Assembly (NCBI RefSeq): GCF_000402035.1
Contig: NC_021294.1
Coordinates: forward strand, 682,001-746,000
From: Caballeronia insecticola
GTDB taxonomy: Bacteria; Pseudomonadota; Gammaproteobacteria; Burkholderiales; Burkholderiaceae
Direction of reading: 5' to 3'
Length of the DNA: 64,000 nucleotides
Both the position numbers and the translations under genes were made by a program. Of the stretch, positions 9,158-19,677 are shown piece by piece. The notes beneath the pieces are model-generated. The model did no database searches, was not told the DNA's origin, and was given only the letters and a program-made list of their open reading frames with translations. Position 1 is the stretch's first letter. Each line of letters starts with the position of its first letter.

Positions 9158-10867
9158 CTAAGCAAGATCGAGCGACGTCGTCAGATCGCCGAGCGGCGCC
9201 TCGCCATTCGCGGCGAACGCGCGGTCGCGCGCGGCTACTCCGTCGAGCGGCGCGAGGTCGTGCACGCGCGAGATGAAGCGCAGGATCGAGTTGGTGTCGT
9301 GCACCGTGTGATCGACGTAGCCCTTCTTCGCGAACGGCGAGATCACGAGCGCCGGAATGCGCGATCCCGGCCCCCAGCGGTCGCCCTTGGGCGGCGGGAC
9401 ATGATCCCACCAGCCGCCGTTCTCGTCGACGGTGACGATTACCACCGTATTTGCCCACTGCGGCCCGCGCCGGATGTGTTCGATCACGTTCGAGATATGC
9501 CGGTCGCCCGAGGCGATGTCCGCGTAACCCGCGTGCATGTTGAGGTTGCCCTGCGGCTTGTAGAAGGTGACGGCGGGCAGCCGTCCCGCGTCGATGTCGG
9601 CGAGAAGCTTGTTCGTCGATGGATCGTCGCCCAGACCCGCATCGCGCAGATGCTGTGCGCGCGCCGCCGTGCCCGGCGCGTAGTTGGCGAAATAATTGAA
9701 CGGCTGATGATGGTACTGAAAATCCGGCACCGCGCCCGTGTCGCGATGCTCCAGCGCGTACTGCCACGCGCCGCTGTACCACGCCCAGTCGATATTCTTC
9801 GCCGAGAGCCGGTCGCCGATGGTCGCGTAGGTCTGGGGCGGCAACACGAGCGCATTCGCTCTGTCCGCAAAACGCGGGTCGCCGCCTGGCGTGGGCGGCA
9901 CGTTGCTCGGCTGGTAGGGCGGAAACATCGTGTTGACCGCGTATCCATCGGCGGTGAGCGCGCCGTCGCGGGCGAATTTCGGTGGTCCTTCAAGAGCGGA
10001 TTTCGGTGAATCGGGTGCGAGCTTGAGTCGCGCGCCGGTGGGATCGTCGCCCTCGATCATCGCCAGCAGTTTGGCAGCCGGGCCGCTCTTCGCGTCCGGA
10101 TAGAACGGGGCCTGCGCGGAAATCAGAAAGATGTGATTCAGCCAGGAACCGCCGAACGCGGACATGAAGAAGTTGTCGCAGAGCGTGTACTGCTGAGCGA
10201 GGCCCCAGAGTCTCAGCGTGTCGGGCGAGTTCTGATAATGGCCCATCACGAGGCCGCCCGAATCGCCCCACGCCGCGAACTGGTTGTTGCGTCCGGCGTT
10301 GATCTGCATCTGGTTTTGATAAAACCGATGCACGAGATCCCGCGTGATGACCGAATTGGGGAGCGGTGCGCCCTGCGCGTCCATGATCTGGAAGGGGCCG
10401 TTACGCAAACCGGCGATTTGCTGCTCCGTGATGGCATAACGCTTGCCGCCAACTTCCTGCGCCTGCGGCACGAGCCCGCCCCAGATCTTCGGCAGCGTGG
10501 GCATTGGCGTGACGCCGTCGCGGTCGAACTGGGTGTAATGCGACGCGGGCACGGCCGCCAGCGGATATTGCACGCCCGGATAATTGCCGTAGAGATTCGT
10601 AAAGCTACGGTTTTCCGCGTAAATCACGACGATGCGTTGTACCTTCGCGGCGAGCGTGCGGTCCAGCGCGAGATCGGCGGCTGTCTTCGGCGTGGACGGC
10701 TTCTGATCGAACAGATTGCATCCGCCGAGCGACAGGCCCGCTAGCCCGACGCCCGCAGCCAGAAGCCGCCGCCGCGCGGGGTCCGCCGGTGTGTCGCTGG
10801 CTGGCGTGTCGTTGCTGGAGGTAAGCCCGTTCGACAGCCCGTTCTGCGGATGATCGTTCTCATTCAT
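9158..10867 (-). CDS. TAT-exported phosphoesterase (acid phosphatase / phospholipase C family)
   Basis: A 569-residue protein of the alkaline-phosphatase-like phosphoesterase family (PF04185). The N-terminus has the twin-arginine signal ARRRLLAAGVGLAGLSLGGC, ending in a lipobox-like Cys, so it is folded before export and may be lipidated. Metal and nucleophile region: VVIYAENRSFTNLYG (Glu-Asn, typical of the PLC/AcpA group). Later motifs TVDENGGWWDHVPPP and HTVHDTNSILRF supply further metal ligands. Related proteins are acid phosphatases or phosphocholine-type phospholipases; the absence of a long C-terminal extension favours acid phosphatase. The start is chosen by a GAGGA box. Confidence 0.85.
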   Translation of the reverse strand: MNENDHPQNGLSNGLTSSNDTPASDTPADPARRRLLAAGVGLAGLSLGGCNLFDQKPSTPKTAADLALDRTLAAKVQRIVVIYAENRSFTNLYGNYPGVQYPLAAVPASHYTQFDRDGVTPMPTLPKIWGGLVPQAQEVGGKRYAITEQQIAGLRNGPFQIMDAQGAPLPNSVITRDLVHRFYQNQMQINAGRNNQFAAWGDSGGLVMGHYQNSPDTLRLWGLAQQYTLCDNFFMSAFGGSWLNHIFLISAQAPFYPDAKSGPAAKLLAMIEGDDPTGARLKLAPDSPKSALEGPPKFARDGALTADGYAVNTMFPPYQPSNVPPTPGGDPRFADRANALVLPPQTYATIGDRLSAKNIDWAWYSGAWQYALEHRDTGAVPDFQYHHQPFNYFANYAPGTAARAQHLRDAGLGDDPSTNKLLADIDAGRLPAVTFYKPQGNLNMHAGYADIASGDRHISNVIEHIRRGPQWANTVVIVTVDENGGWWDHVPPPKGDRWGPGSRIPALVISPFAKKGYVDHTVHDTNSILRFISRVHDLAPLDGVAARDRAFAANGEAPLGDLTTSLDLA

Positions 10868-11124
10868 CGCCTGATTCCTCGTGAATATGCGGAACGCGCC
10901 CCGATGACGCGCACTCGCATGATCGACATGGATACATGACGCGCCCATAACACGGCGCCCCGACTTGACCGTCCTGGCAACGACGGGTCAACTGAGCGGC
11001 AATGATGCCGCATCGCCCGGCGGCGGGAAACCCGGCCGAACGACATAGGCAGAAATACGGAACGATGTGCGAATCGGCTTATATCTTTCAGCCGACTGGA
11101 AACCGCAACACGGCGTGACTAACA

Positions 11125-11919
11125 TCAACTCAACACGAGCTTCACGCCGACGAGAACCAGCGTCGCGGCGAGCACGTGGCGCAGCAGCGCTTCCGGCGCC
11201 TTCGAGGACAGCATGCTGCCAACGGCAATGCCCGGTATCGAGCCCACGAGGAGCGAAGCGAGCAATGACCAGTCGACGGAGCCGAGCATCCAGTGCCCGG
11301 CGCCCGCAATCAGCGTCAGGGGCACGGCGTGCGCCACATCCGAGCCCACAATACGCACCGTCGCGAGGCGTGGGTAGAGCAGCAGAAGCACCGTTACGCC
11401 GATCGCGCCCGCGCCCACGGAGGTGATCGAAACCAGCACGCCGAGAATCGCGCCGGTGAGAACCGTCCAGGCCGCGGTGCGCGCCGGCTGTTCAGGCCGT
11501 CCGTGCCCTTTTTGATAGGCAAGGCGCGCAAGTTGCGGCCGGAAAATGAGCGAGACGGCGGTAATGAGGAGCGCCGTTCCGAGAATCAGCTGGATGAGCC
11601 GTGCGGTACCGGGCGAAGCAATGCCGTGGGCGTGCAGGAAATAGAGCGTGAGCGCCGCCGCCGGCACGCTGCCCGCCGCCAGCCGGCCGGTGATGCGCCA
11701 GTCGACCGAGCCCTTGATGCCGTGCACGAGCGTGCCCGCAGTCTTGGTCGCGGCCGCGTACAGCAGGTCGGTGCCGACGGCCGTCGCCGGGTGGATGCCG
11801 AACAGGAGCACGAGCAGCGGCGTCATGAGCGAGCCGCCGCCTACGCCCGTCAGGCCGACCAGAAAGCCCACCGCGAGTCCTGAGGCAGAATAAAGTAAGT
11901 CGATATGCGGAAATGACAT
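11125..11919 (-). CDS. Sulfite exporter TauE/SafE family membrane protein
   Basis: A 264-residue integral membrane protein with about eight hydrophobic helices. It shows the TauE/SafE signature GFLVGLTGVGGGSLMTPLL early on, and a second related repeat ITSVGAGAIGVTVLLLLYP past the middle. The family exports sulfite, sulfoacetate or similar anions, or has unknown roles. No sulfonate genes adjoin it, so the substrate is unknown. It is transcribed alone. Confidence 0.87.
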   Translation of the reverse strand: MSFPHIDLLYSASGLAVGFLVGLTGVGGGSLMTPLLVLLFGIHPATAVGTDLLYAAATKTAGTLVHGIKGSVDWRITGRLAAGSVPAAALTLYFLHAHGIASPGTARLIQLILGTALLITAVSLIFRPQLARLAYQKGHGRPEQPARTAAWTVLTGAILGVLVSITSVGAGAIGVTVLLLLYPRLATVRIVGSDVAHAVPLTLIAGAGHWMLGSVDWSLLASLLVGSIPGIAVGSMLSSKAPEALLRHVLAATLVLVGVKLVLS

Positions 11920-12117
11920 TGCGCGCGGAGAACCCGTCAGCCGTGATTAGGTCGAAAAACCGTCGATGATAGCGGGTAAGCGGCTCACCCGCTGTATGTA
12001 GGCCACGTTCAGGCGTGGCGATGGCACCATGGCGGGCAACTCGGGCGCGTTCAGGCGTGGTCAAGCGTGGTCACGCGCGGCTCACGAGACCCTTCAGATT
12101 ACTTTCAGGAAGGTGCA

Positions 12118-14352
12118 ATGGATACAAAAGAACAGTCGCAAGGGCAGGTGCAGCAGCAACAACCACTCACGGACGAGCCGTTCATCCCGACCGAGCATGC
12201 AAACATGCCGAGCGAACGGCAGTTCGTTTTGAAGTCCGGCAACACCTTTGCCGTGTACGACGCCAACGGCGACATCCGTGGCGGCGACGACGGCCTGTTC
12301 GTCAACGACACACGCGTGCTCTCGGAACTAGTGCTCACGTTCGGAGGCCGCGCGCCGTCGCTGCTTTCGGGCAGCGTATCGAGCGACAACGCCGTCTTCA
12401 CGGCGCACCTGACCAACCGCCCGCTGCCGCCCATCGGCGGGGCGCACACGCCGGAGGGCGTGATCCACGTCGAGCGCAAACGCGTGTTGTCGGGGCATGT
12501 ACTGCACGAGAGCATCGTGCTCACGAACTACGGCACGGAGCCGTCCACCGTGCCGCTGTCGATTTCCTTCGCAGCGGACTTTCTCGACATGTTCGAAGTG
12601 CGCGGCGCAAAGCGCGGCAAGCGCGGCACTCTGCGGCCGCCGGCGGTCGAGAACGGTGAAGTGGTGCTGCGCTATGTCGGTCTGGACGAAGTGGAGCGGA
12701 CCGCGCGCATCCAGTTCACGCCCGCCCCGGACGTACTCTCGCCAACGCGTGCCGACTACGCGCTGCACATCCAGTCGGAAACGGCGATTTCCGTCTACTT
12801 GTCCGTGACGGCGGTGACGCACGCCTTGAGCGACGCCAGCGAGGAAAGCAAGCGCAACGCGGCGGAAGCGGCCGAATGCGCGCCCGAATCGGGGCGACCG
12901 GCCATTCGCGAGGCGCTGGTCGAAGCGCATCGGCGGATGCGCGACAGGCGTCGTGCGAGCGCGCGCGTGCGTTCGAGTAATCCGCTCTTCAGCGAATGGA
13001 TCGACCGTTCGCTGGCCGATCTCGGTTTGCTCACGACCGATCTCGAAACCGGTCCGTATCCGTATGCCGGTATTCCGTGGTTTTCGACCGCGTTCGGACG
13101 CGACGCGATCATCACGTCGCTGCAGATGCTCTGGCTGCATCCGACTTTGGCGCGCGGCGTGCTGCGCTTTCTGGCCGCGCATCAGGCACGCGAGGACTCG
13201 GCGTTCCGCGACGCCGAGATCGGCAAGATCATGCACGAGACCCGCAAGAGCGAAATGGCCGCGACCGGAGAAGTGCCTTTCGCGCTGTATTACGGCGGCG
13301 TAGACAGCACGCCGCTCTTCATCGTGCTGGCAGGCGCTTATGCCGAGCGCACCGGCGACCGCGAACTGCTCGACGAGATCTGGCCCGCGCTGCAACTCGC
13401 CGCCGAATGGGTCGCGCGACATTGCGACAAGAATCCTCACGGTCTGCTCGATTATCAGCGCGCATCCGAACACGGACTTGCGAATCAGGGCTGGAAGGAC
13501 AGCCAGGACTCCGTGTTCCATGCGGACGGCAAGTTTCCCGTTGGACCGATCGCGCTCGTCGAAGTACAGGGATATGCATCGACGGCGTTTTCCACGATGG
13601 CGCGGCTGGCCCGCGAACGCGGCGAAGAGGAGAGCGCCCGCGAATTCGACAGGCGTGCGCGCCATATCCGCGAGCGCGTCGAGGAAATGTACTGGATGCC
13701 GGAGATGGATTTCTACGGCATCGCACTGGACGGCAAGGGCGATTTGTGCCGCGTGCTCGCGTCGAACGCGGGGCATCTGCTGGCGTTCGATCTCGTCGAC
13801 CGTACACGCGGTGAAGCGGTCGCGCGCCAGCTCGAATCGACGCTGTTTCACACCGGCTGGGGCGTGCGCACGCTCGCGGCGGGCCAGCCGCGTTTCAATC
13901 CGATGTCGTATCACAACGGCTCTGTCTGGCCGCACGACACGGCGCTGTGCGCGCGCGGTCTGGCGCGTTACGGCGAGCGCGGGGCGGCCGTCGGCCTGTT
14001 GCAGTCGCTGTTCGAGGCGGCAGTCACTTTCGATATGCGCCTGCCGGAGCTGTTCTGCGGGTTCACACGGCAGCGCGGCGAGCGGCCCATCGCTTATCCG
14101 GTTGCGTGCCTGCCGCAGGCGTGGGCTGCGGGTGCGCCGTTCATGGTGCTGGAAGCGTGTCTGGGCGTGACCGTCGATGCCGTCAACGACGAAGTGCGGA
14201 TCGACCGGCCGCAACTGCCAGAGGGCATCGACTGGCTGGAAATCGGCGACCTGCGTCTCGGCGACAAGATCGCGACCATCACGTTCCGGCGCGTCGGCGG
14301 TCAGGTGATTCCGTCGGTGGAAGGGGATGTGCGAGTCGTCGCGGTTCTTTGA
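12118..14352 (+). CDS. Amylo-alpha-1,6-glucosidase / glycogen-debranching-type enzyme
   Basis: A 744-residue cytoplasmic protein with two domains. An N-terminal beta-sandwich (about residues 35-260, GDIRGGDDGLFVNDTRVLSE) matches the N-terminal domain of the bacterial debranching-enzyme family. A C-terminal (alpha/alpha)6 barrel contains PYAGIPWFSTAFGRDAIITS and the likely acid/base segment ANQGWKDSQDSVFHADG, plus SYHNGSVWPHDTA. The family acts on alpha-glucans, but members have also been linked to trehalose- and sucrose-type oligosaccharides. The start at 12118 has AGGAAGG upstream. It stands apart from other glycogen genes; the GH15 gene at 44.3 kb is the nearest related activity. Confidence 0.85.
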   Translation: MDTKEQSQGQVQQQQPLTDEPFIPTEHANMPSERQFVLKSGNTFAVYDANGDIRGGDDGLFVNDTRVLSELVLTFGGRAPSLLSGSVSSDNAVFTAHLTNRPLPPIGGAHTPEGVIHVERKRVLSGHVLHESIVLTNYGTEPSTVPLSISFAADFLDMFEVRGAKRGKRGTLRPPAVENGEVVLRYVGLDEVERTARIQFTPAPDVLSPTRADYALHIQSETAISVYLSVTAVTHALSDASEESKRNAAEAAECAPESGRPAIREALVEAHRRMRDRRRASARVRSSNPLFSEWIDRSLADLGLLTTDLETGPYPYAGIPWFSTAFGRDAIITSLQMLWLHPTLARGVLRFLAAHQAREDSAFRDAEIGKIMHETRKSEMAATGEVPFALYYGGVDSTPLFIVLAGAYAERTGDRELLDEIWPALQLAAEWVARHCDKNPHGLLDYQRASEHGLANQGWKDSQDSVFHADGKFPVGPIALVEVQGYASTAFSTMARLARERGEEESAREFDRRARHIRERVEEMYWMPEMDFYGIALDGKGDLCRVLASNAGHLLAFDLVDRTRGEAVARQLESTLFHTGWGVRTLAAGQPRFNPMSYHNGSVWPHDTALCARGLARYGERGAAVGLLQSLFEAAVTFDMRLPELFCGFTRQRGERPIAYPVACLPQAWAAGAPFMVLEACLGVTVDAVNDEVRIDRPQLPEGIDWLEIGDLRLGDKIATITFRRVGGQVIPSVEGDVRVVAVL

Positions 14353-14356
14353 CGCG

Positions 14357-14387
14357 AAAACGCCCGACGCCTGTGAGGCGCCGGGCG
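14357..14387 (-). terminator. Terminator for pobA (minus strand)
   Basis: An 11-bp stem with one mismatch (CGCCCGACGCC / GGCGCCGGGCG) lies between the two convergent genes. Read on the minus strand it is followed by TTTT, serving pobA; on the plus strand it lacks a T run. Confidence 0.65.
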
Positions 14388-14406
14388 TGCAGCATGCAGC
14401 CTGCCG

Positions 14407-15735
<1,329 letters not shown>

Positions 15736-15794
15736 TCAGGGTAAATCCTGAGTCCGGCGCCATAGCACGCGCCAGGATTAGCGGTTTTAGCAGA

Positions 15795-15962
15795 TCATTG
15801 ACCGAGTGCTTCCGCGCCGTACATGGACCTAACCGCGGGCCGGTCTTCGACCCGCATAAACCAACGCCTCAGATTCTCGAATTGGCTGAGGTCGATATCC
15901 GCGCCATAAACCGATTTCATCCAGAACGCCTTTCCCCAGCGCGTCAACGCGAATAAACATTT
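15795..15962 (-). pseudogene. Remnant of a glutathione S-transferase C-terminal domain
   Basis: In the gap between pobA and the aldo/keto reductase, one minus-strand frame reads a peptide with DIDLSQFENLRRWFMRVEDR followed by PAV and a stop at 15795. This is the hallmark C-terminal helix of bacterial glutathione S-transferases (DLS-x-x-x-NL-x-x-W-x-x-RV-x-x-RPAV). Upstream, about 20 further plausible residues precede sequence with no thioredoxin-like N-terminal domain and no start. It appears to be a decayed gene whose 5' part was lost, perhaps when the neighbouring reductase arrived. The rest of 15589-16002 holds only the pobA leader. Confidence 0.6.
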
Positions 15963-16002
15963 CAGCCGCACCCAAAATCGAGGGCGGCTGAAAACCGAAA
16001 AC

Positions 16003-17055
16003 TTACTCCGCCGCCTTCTCCTTCATCTGATTCAACCGATATTCCCCTTGCCGCGTGAGCATCCATCCCGGATATTCCGACGGCAACTGGCTCACCTCAT
16101 CGAGCGCGGCGAGTTCGTCGTCATTGAGCCGCACCTTCGTCGCCGCGATGTTGTCGTCGAGTTGCTCGATCCGTTTCGCGCCGATAATCACGCTCGACAC
16201 CACCTTCTGATGCAGCAGCCAAGCCAGCGCGATCTGCGCGACGGACACGCCTTTGCCTTCGGCCATGCGCCGCATTACGTCGACGCAGTCATACGCACGC
16301 TCGACATTGACCGGCGGAAAATCGAACTTGGCGCGTCGGCTGCCTTCTTCCTTGCCGCCGTCACGCGTGAACTTGCCCGACAGCAGACCGCCCGCGAGCG
16401 GACTCCACACCATTAGCCCTACGTTTTCGCTTTGCAGAAGCGGCACGATTTCGCGTTCGAGATCGCGACCCGCAACCGTGTAATACGCCTGCAGCGATTC
16501 GAAGCGCGCGAGCCCGAGCCGCTCGGAGATGCCGAGCGCCTTCATGATCTGCCACGCCGCCCAGTTCGACACGCCGATATAGCGCACATGTCCGTGCTGC
16601 ACGAGATTGTCGAGCGCGCGCAGCGTTTCCTCGATCGGCGTTGCGGGATCGAAGCCGTGAATCTGGTACAGATCGACATGATCGAGTTGCAGCCGCTTAA
16701 GGCTCGCCTTCACGCCATCGATGATGTGATAGCGCGACGCACCGCGCGAGTTCGTGCCCTTGGTGCCGGTCTCGCCGAGAATCTTCGTCGCAACGACCAC
16801 GTTCTCGCGCGGCACTTTCAGGTTCTTCAGCGCCTGACCCGTGATGATTTCCGACCGGCCGTCGGCGTAGACATCGGCTGTATCGATGAAATTGATGCCC
16901 GCGTCGAGCGAGCGGCCGACGAGCTTGTCCGCTTCCGCCTGCTGCAACTGACCGATGTTGTCCCAGATTCCGCCAGTCCCGCCGCCGAAGGTCATGGTGC
17001 CGAGGCACAGTTCCGAGACGAAAAGACCGGTATTGCCGAATTTCCTGTAACGCAT
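16003..17055 (-). CDS. Aldo/keto reductase
   Basis: A 350-residue NADPH-dependent (alpha/beta)8 barrel reductase. The catalytic tetrad is visible: Asp and Tyr in NFIDTADVYADGRSE, Lys in VVVATKILGET, His in LYQIHGFDPAT. The C-terminal cofactor segment SVIIGAKRIEQLDDNI is present. The length fits the AKR11/12-like group acting on small aldehydes and ketones. The start at 17055 follows GGGAG and the MRYRKFGNTGL beginning typical of the family. It is divergent from an AraC regulator, the usual arrangement for a regulator controlling its neighbour. Confidence 0.9.
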   Translation of the reverse strand: MRYRKFGNTGLFVSELCLGTMTFGGGTGGIWDNIGQLQQAEADKLVGRSLDAGINFIDTADVYADGRSEIITGQALKNLKVPRENVVVATKILGETGTKGTNSRGASRYHIIDGVKASLKRLQLDHVDLYQIHGFDPATPIEETLRALDNLVQHGHVRYIGVSNWAAWQIMKALGISERLGLARFESLQAYYTVAGRDLEREIVPLLQSENVGLMVWSPLAGGLLSGKFTRDGGKEEGSRRAKFDFPPVNVERAYDCVDVMRRMAEGKGVSVAQIALAWLLHQKVVSSVIIGAKRIEQLDDNIAATKVRLNDDELAALDEVSQLPSEYPGWMLTRQGEYRLNQMKEKAAE

Positions 17056-17275
17056 GATTGCTCCCGAATGGCTGATTGGGCGCGGCTTCGCTGCTTGAAA
17101 GGCAGGTGGGACGCGCCGGCAATGCAGTATCGTCCCGCGGGGCGCGCCGTTCATAGCCTGATCCTGCTCAATCCTTGCCTGTTCCTGCAAACGCGGAGGT
17201 TGACCGGCAGCAATCCCGCGCTCGCGCGAGTAAGCTAGACACACTTCCATCCTCTCAAAAAACCGTCCGCAAACC

Positions 17276-18271
17276 ATGGCTTTGAACGACACTCCCGGCC
17301 TCGCCGGAAAAGACAGTCACGAGCAGCCCGGTGAGGCGCGCAACGGCGGCGGCGCGCCCGATGCCGCGCTGGATCAGGCCCGCCTCGATCTCGTCGCGCT
17401 GCTGGATCGCTTCACCGTCGGATGCGAAGGCTCGGTGGAAACGCCGGTGCCGGGGCTTTTTCTGCATCGCATCATGAATCCGGGCGGGCCGAAGCACGGC
17501 ATCCAGACGCCCGCGCTCGCGCTGATCGCGCAGGGCAGCAAGCGCCTCATCGTCGGCGACGAAACCTACATCTACGATCCGATGCACTATCTCGTGTCGT
17601 CGGTGGATCTGCCCGTGTGCGGACAGGTGTCGGTCGCGAGCGAGTCGGAGCCTTATCTCGGCATGCGGCTGGAACTCGATGTCGAGGAAATCACGGCGCT
17701 GATCCAGGACGAAAAGCTGCCGCCCGCCGCCCAGGCCGACGCATCGCGCGGTCTCTACGTGAACCGCCTCGGCAACTCGATGCTCGACGCGGTTCTGCGT
17801 CTGCTGCGCCTGGTCGACTCACCCGAGGACGTGCCCATTCTCGCGCCGCTCGTGAAGCGCGAGATTCTCTATCGCCTGCTGATGAACGGCTCCGGCGCGC
17901 GGCTGCGGCAGATCGCGTTGCAGGACAGCCAGACGCAGCGCATCGCGAAGGCGATCCAGTTGCTGCGCCAGCACTTCGACCAGCCGCTGCGCGTGGAGGA
18001 CATCGCGCGGGACGTGCATATGAGCGTGTCGTCGCTGCATCATCATTTCAAGGCCGTGACCGCGATGAGCCCGCTGCAATATCAGAAGCAGTTGCGGCTT
18101 CAGGAAGCGCGGCGGCTGATGCTGCTCGATATCGTCGATGCCGCTACGGCCGCGCATCGCGTGGGTTACGAAAGCGCGTCGCAATTCAGCCGCGAGTACA
18201 GCCGCCTCTTCGGCGCGCCGCCGCTGCGCGACACCCGGCGCTGGCGCGACGCGGCGGCCGCAGGCGTCTGA
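17276..18271 (+). CDS. AraC family transcriptional regulator
   Basis: A 331-residue regulator with an N-terminal AraC_N (PF06719) cupin-like sensor (about residues 45-200; PALALIAQGSKRLIVGDETY) and a C-terminal AraC/XylS DNA-binding domain with two helix-turn-helix units (VEDIARDVHMSVSSLHHHFK and AAHRVGYESASQFSREYSRL). AraC_N regulators often sit beside aldo/keto reductases or dehydrogenases and activate them in response to aldehydes or similar small molecules. It is divergent from the aldo/keto reductase with 220 bases between, so control of that gene and of itself is likely. Confidence 0.9.
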   Translation: MALNDTPGLAGKDSHEQPGEARNGGGAPDAALDQARLDLVALLDRFTVGCEGSVETPVPGLFLHRIMNPGGPKHGIQTPALALIAQGSKRLIVGDETYIYDPMHYLVSSVDLPVCGQVSVASESEPYLGMRLELDVEEITALIQDEKLPPAAQADASRGLYVNRLGNSMLDAVLRLLRLVDSPEDVPILAPLVKREILYRLLMNGSGARLRQIALQDSQTQRIAKAIQLLRQHFDQPLRVEDIARDVHMSVSSLHHHFKAVTAMSPLQYQKQLRLQEARRLMLLDIVDAATAAHRVGYESASQFSREYSRLFGAPPLRDTRRWRDAAAAGV

Positions 18272-18458
18272 GCGCGGTCTTCGTCCCGTCGGGCGGCGAA
18301 ATTTCGACGAATCGCTAGCCACGCGCGCGCGAATGGTCTTGAATGAAGTGCCGACTGGCGATGCGAGGGCGCTGCCGCATCGATTTATTTCATCGTCCGC
18401 GGAATAGTGCAGCGCTTCCGAACGTTCTACGGATACTTCTACGACAAGGAAAGATGAA

Positions 18459-18833
18459 ATGAAGAAGCGCATCGTGATGTCCGTCGCCGCTCTCGCCACC
18501 GTTGCCGCCGCTTTTGCTTCGTCCGCGAGCGCGGCAGCGCCCAAAGAAGCCAACGGCATGTACGTCGATGAAAACGGCATGACCCTCTATACCTTCGACA
18601 AGGACAGCAAGGGCGGCCCGAGCGCGTGCACCGGCGGCTGCGCACAGGCGTGGCCCGCGGCGATGGCGAGCGACTCCGACAAGCCGAGCGGCAAATGGAC
18701 CATGGAAGCCGGCGATGGCGGCAAGCAATGGGCCTACGACGGCAAGCGCGTCTATCGCTTCGCGAAGGACACGAAGCCGGGCGACAAGAACGGGGACAAT
18801 TTCCGTGACGTCTGGCATGTCGTGAAGCCCTGA
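18459..18833 (+). CDS. Secreted repeat (COG4315/PF03640) protein
   Basis: A 124-residue exported protein with a signal peptide ending ASSASAAA. It contains two copies of the secreted-repeat motif: GMYVDENGMTLYTFDKDSKG with CTGGCAQAWP, and KQWAYDGKRVYRFAKDTKPG. The family (predicted lipoprotein COG4315) is periplasmic or secreted, of unknown function, often regulated by ECF sigma factors. Here it lies just before a small lipoprotein and an ECF sigma/anti-sigma pair, consistent with membership of their regulon. The start is clear from AAGGAAAG upstream. Confidence 0.85.
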   Translation: MKKRIVMSVAALATVAAAFASSASAAAPKEANGMYVDENGMTLYTFDKDSKGGPSACTGGCAQAWPAAMASDSDKPSGKWTMEAGDGGKQWAYDGKRVYRFAKDTKPGDKNGDNFRDVWHVVKP

Positions 18834-18947
18834 GCGTTTCGGAACACGCGCAAGGGAACTGAAGCCGACTCGCAATCTGCGAACTCGCGGCGAACTCGCG
18901 GAATAAATCGGCGGGTTCGCCGGTCAATCTATGAACGGGTAACGATC

Positions 18948-19097
18948 ATGAAACGATCGATCGGAGTGACGGCGCTCCTGATCGTGCTCGGCTTCGCGCT
19001 GAGCGCGGCGGGCTGCGCGAACGGCATGCAAAGTGCGCCGAACGGATCGGGCGGCACGAACAGCCCGAGCGGACCCGCCGGCGGAGGAAGCTACTGA
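18948..19097 (+). CDS. Small lipoprotein, 49 residues
   Basis: A short reading frame beginning MKRSIGVTALLIVLGFALSA and followed by AGC, a lipoprotein signal with a probable lipobox Cys23, then a Gly/Ser/Pro-rich mature tail of 26 residues. Lys/Arg next to the start and a hydrophobic core make it a credible exported lipoprotein. It lies between the secreted repeat protein and the ECF sigma gene, co-oriented. No homologue is recognised. A role in envelope sensing is only inference. Confidence 0.65.
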   Translation: MKRSIGVTALLIVLGFALSAAGCANGMQSAPNGSGGTNSPSGPAGGGSY

Positions 19098-19152
19098 TGA
19101 GGCACGCCATCCGCGCGACGCACGCGGTCCGTACGCGAGCGGGCTCACGGCC

Positions 19153-19677
19153 TTGAGCTTCGAGAGCGATCTCCTCGCGCACTTGCCGCAGCTGCGCCGC
19201 TACGCTCGCGCGCTGACGGGCGATCGCGCCTGGGCCGACGATCTCGTGCAGGACGCAACCGAACGCGCGCTGAATCGCTCGAAGTCGTTCCACACCGGCA
19301 CGAACCTGCGCGCGTGGCTGTTCACGATCATGCGCAATTTATATATCGATCAGTTGCGTGGGCGGCGCGATATCGCCGTCGACGATGAAACCGCGCCCTG
19401 GCGGCAGATGGCCGCGCCGCGCGGCGAAGTGGACGGGCTCGTATTGCGCGACGTGCAGCGCGCGCTTTATTGCCTGCCCGTCGAGCAGCGCGAAGTGATG
19501 TTGCTCGTATGTGTCGAGGAAATGAGTTATCAGGAGGCATCCGTGGTGTTGAACGTGCCGACCGGAACTGTGATGTCGCGCTTATCGAGAGCGCGCGAAC
19601 ACATGCGCGTTCTGCTCGGCGAGGAACCGGGCCGCAAGGCGTCGGCGTCGTCGTTGAAAGTGGTGAGCCGATCATGA
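19153..19677 (+). CDS. ECF-type RNA polymerase sigma factor
   Basis: About 174 residues with sigma region 2 (RRYARALTGDRAWADDLVQD, then LRAWLFTIMRNLYIDQLRG) and region 4 (LPVEQREVMLLVCVEEMSYQ, NVPTGTVMSRLSRAREHMR). The start is uncertain: no ATG is in frame. TTG at 19153 gives a normal ECF length starting MSFESDLLAHL; GTG at 19033 would add 40 residues overlapping the small lipoprotein. The stop overlaps the anti-sigma start by four bases (ATGA), so the two are translationally coupled. It probably directs an envelope or oxidative stress regulon including neighbouring exported proteins. Confidence 0.88.
   Translation: MSFESDLLAHLPQLRRYARALTGDRAWADDLVQDATERALNRSKSFHTGTNLRAWLFTIMRNLYIDQLRGRRDIAVDDETAPWRQMAAPRGEVDGLVLRDVQRALYCLPVEQREVMLLVCVEEMSYQEASVVLNVPTGTVMSRLSRAREHMRVLLGEEPGRKASASSLKVVSRS

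Noticed and set aside
12328..14214. 628-codon open frame antisense to the debranching enzyme
   Set aside because: Shadow of the sense gene; no recognisable domain or start signals.
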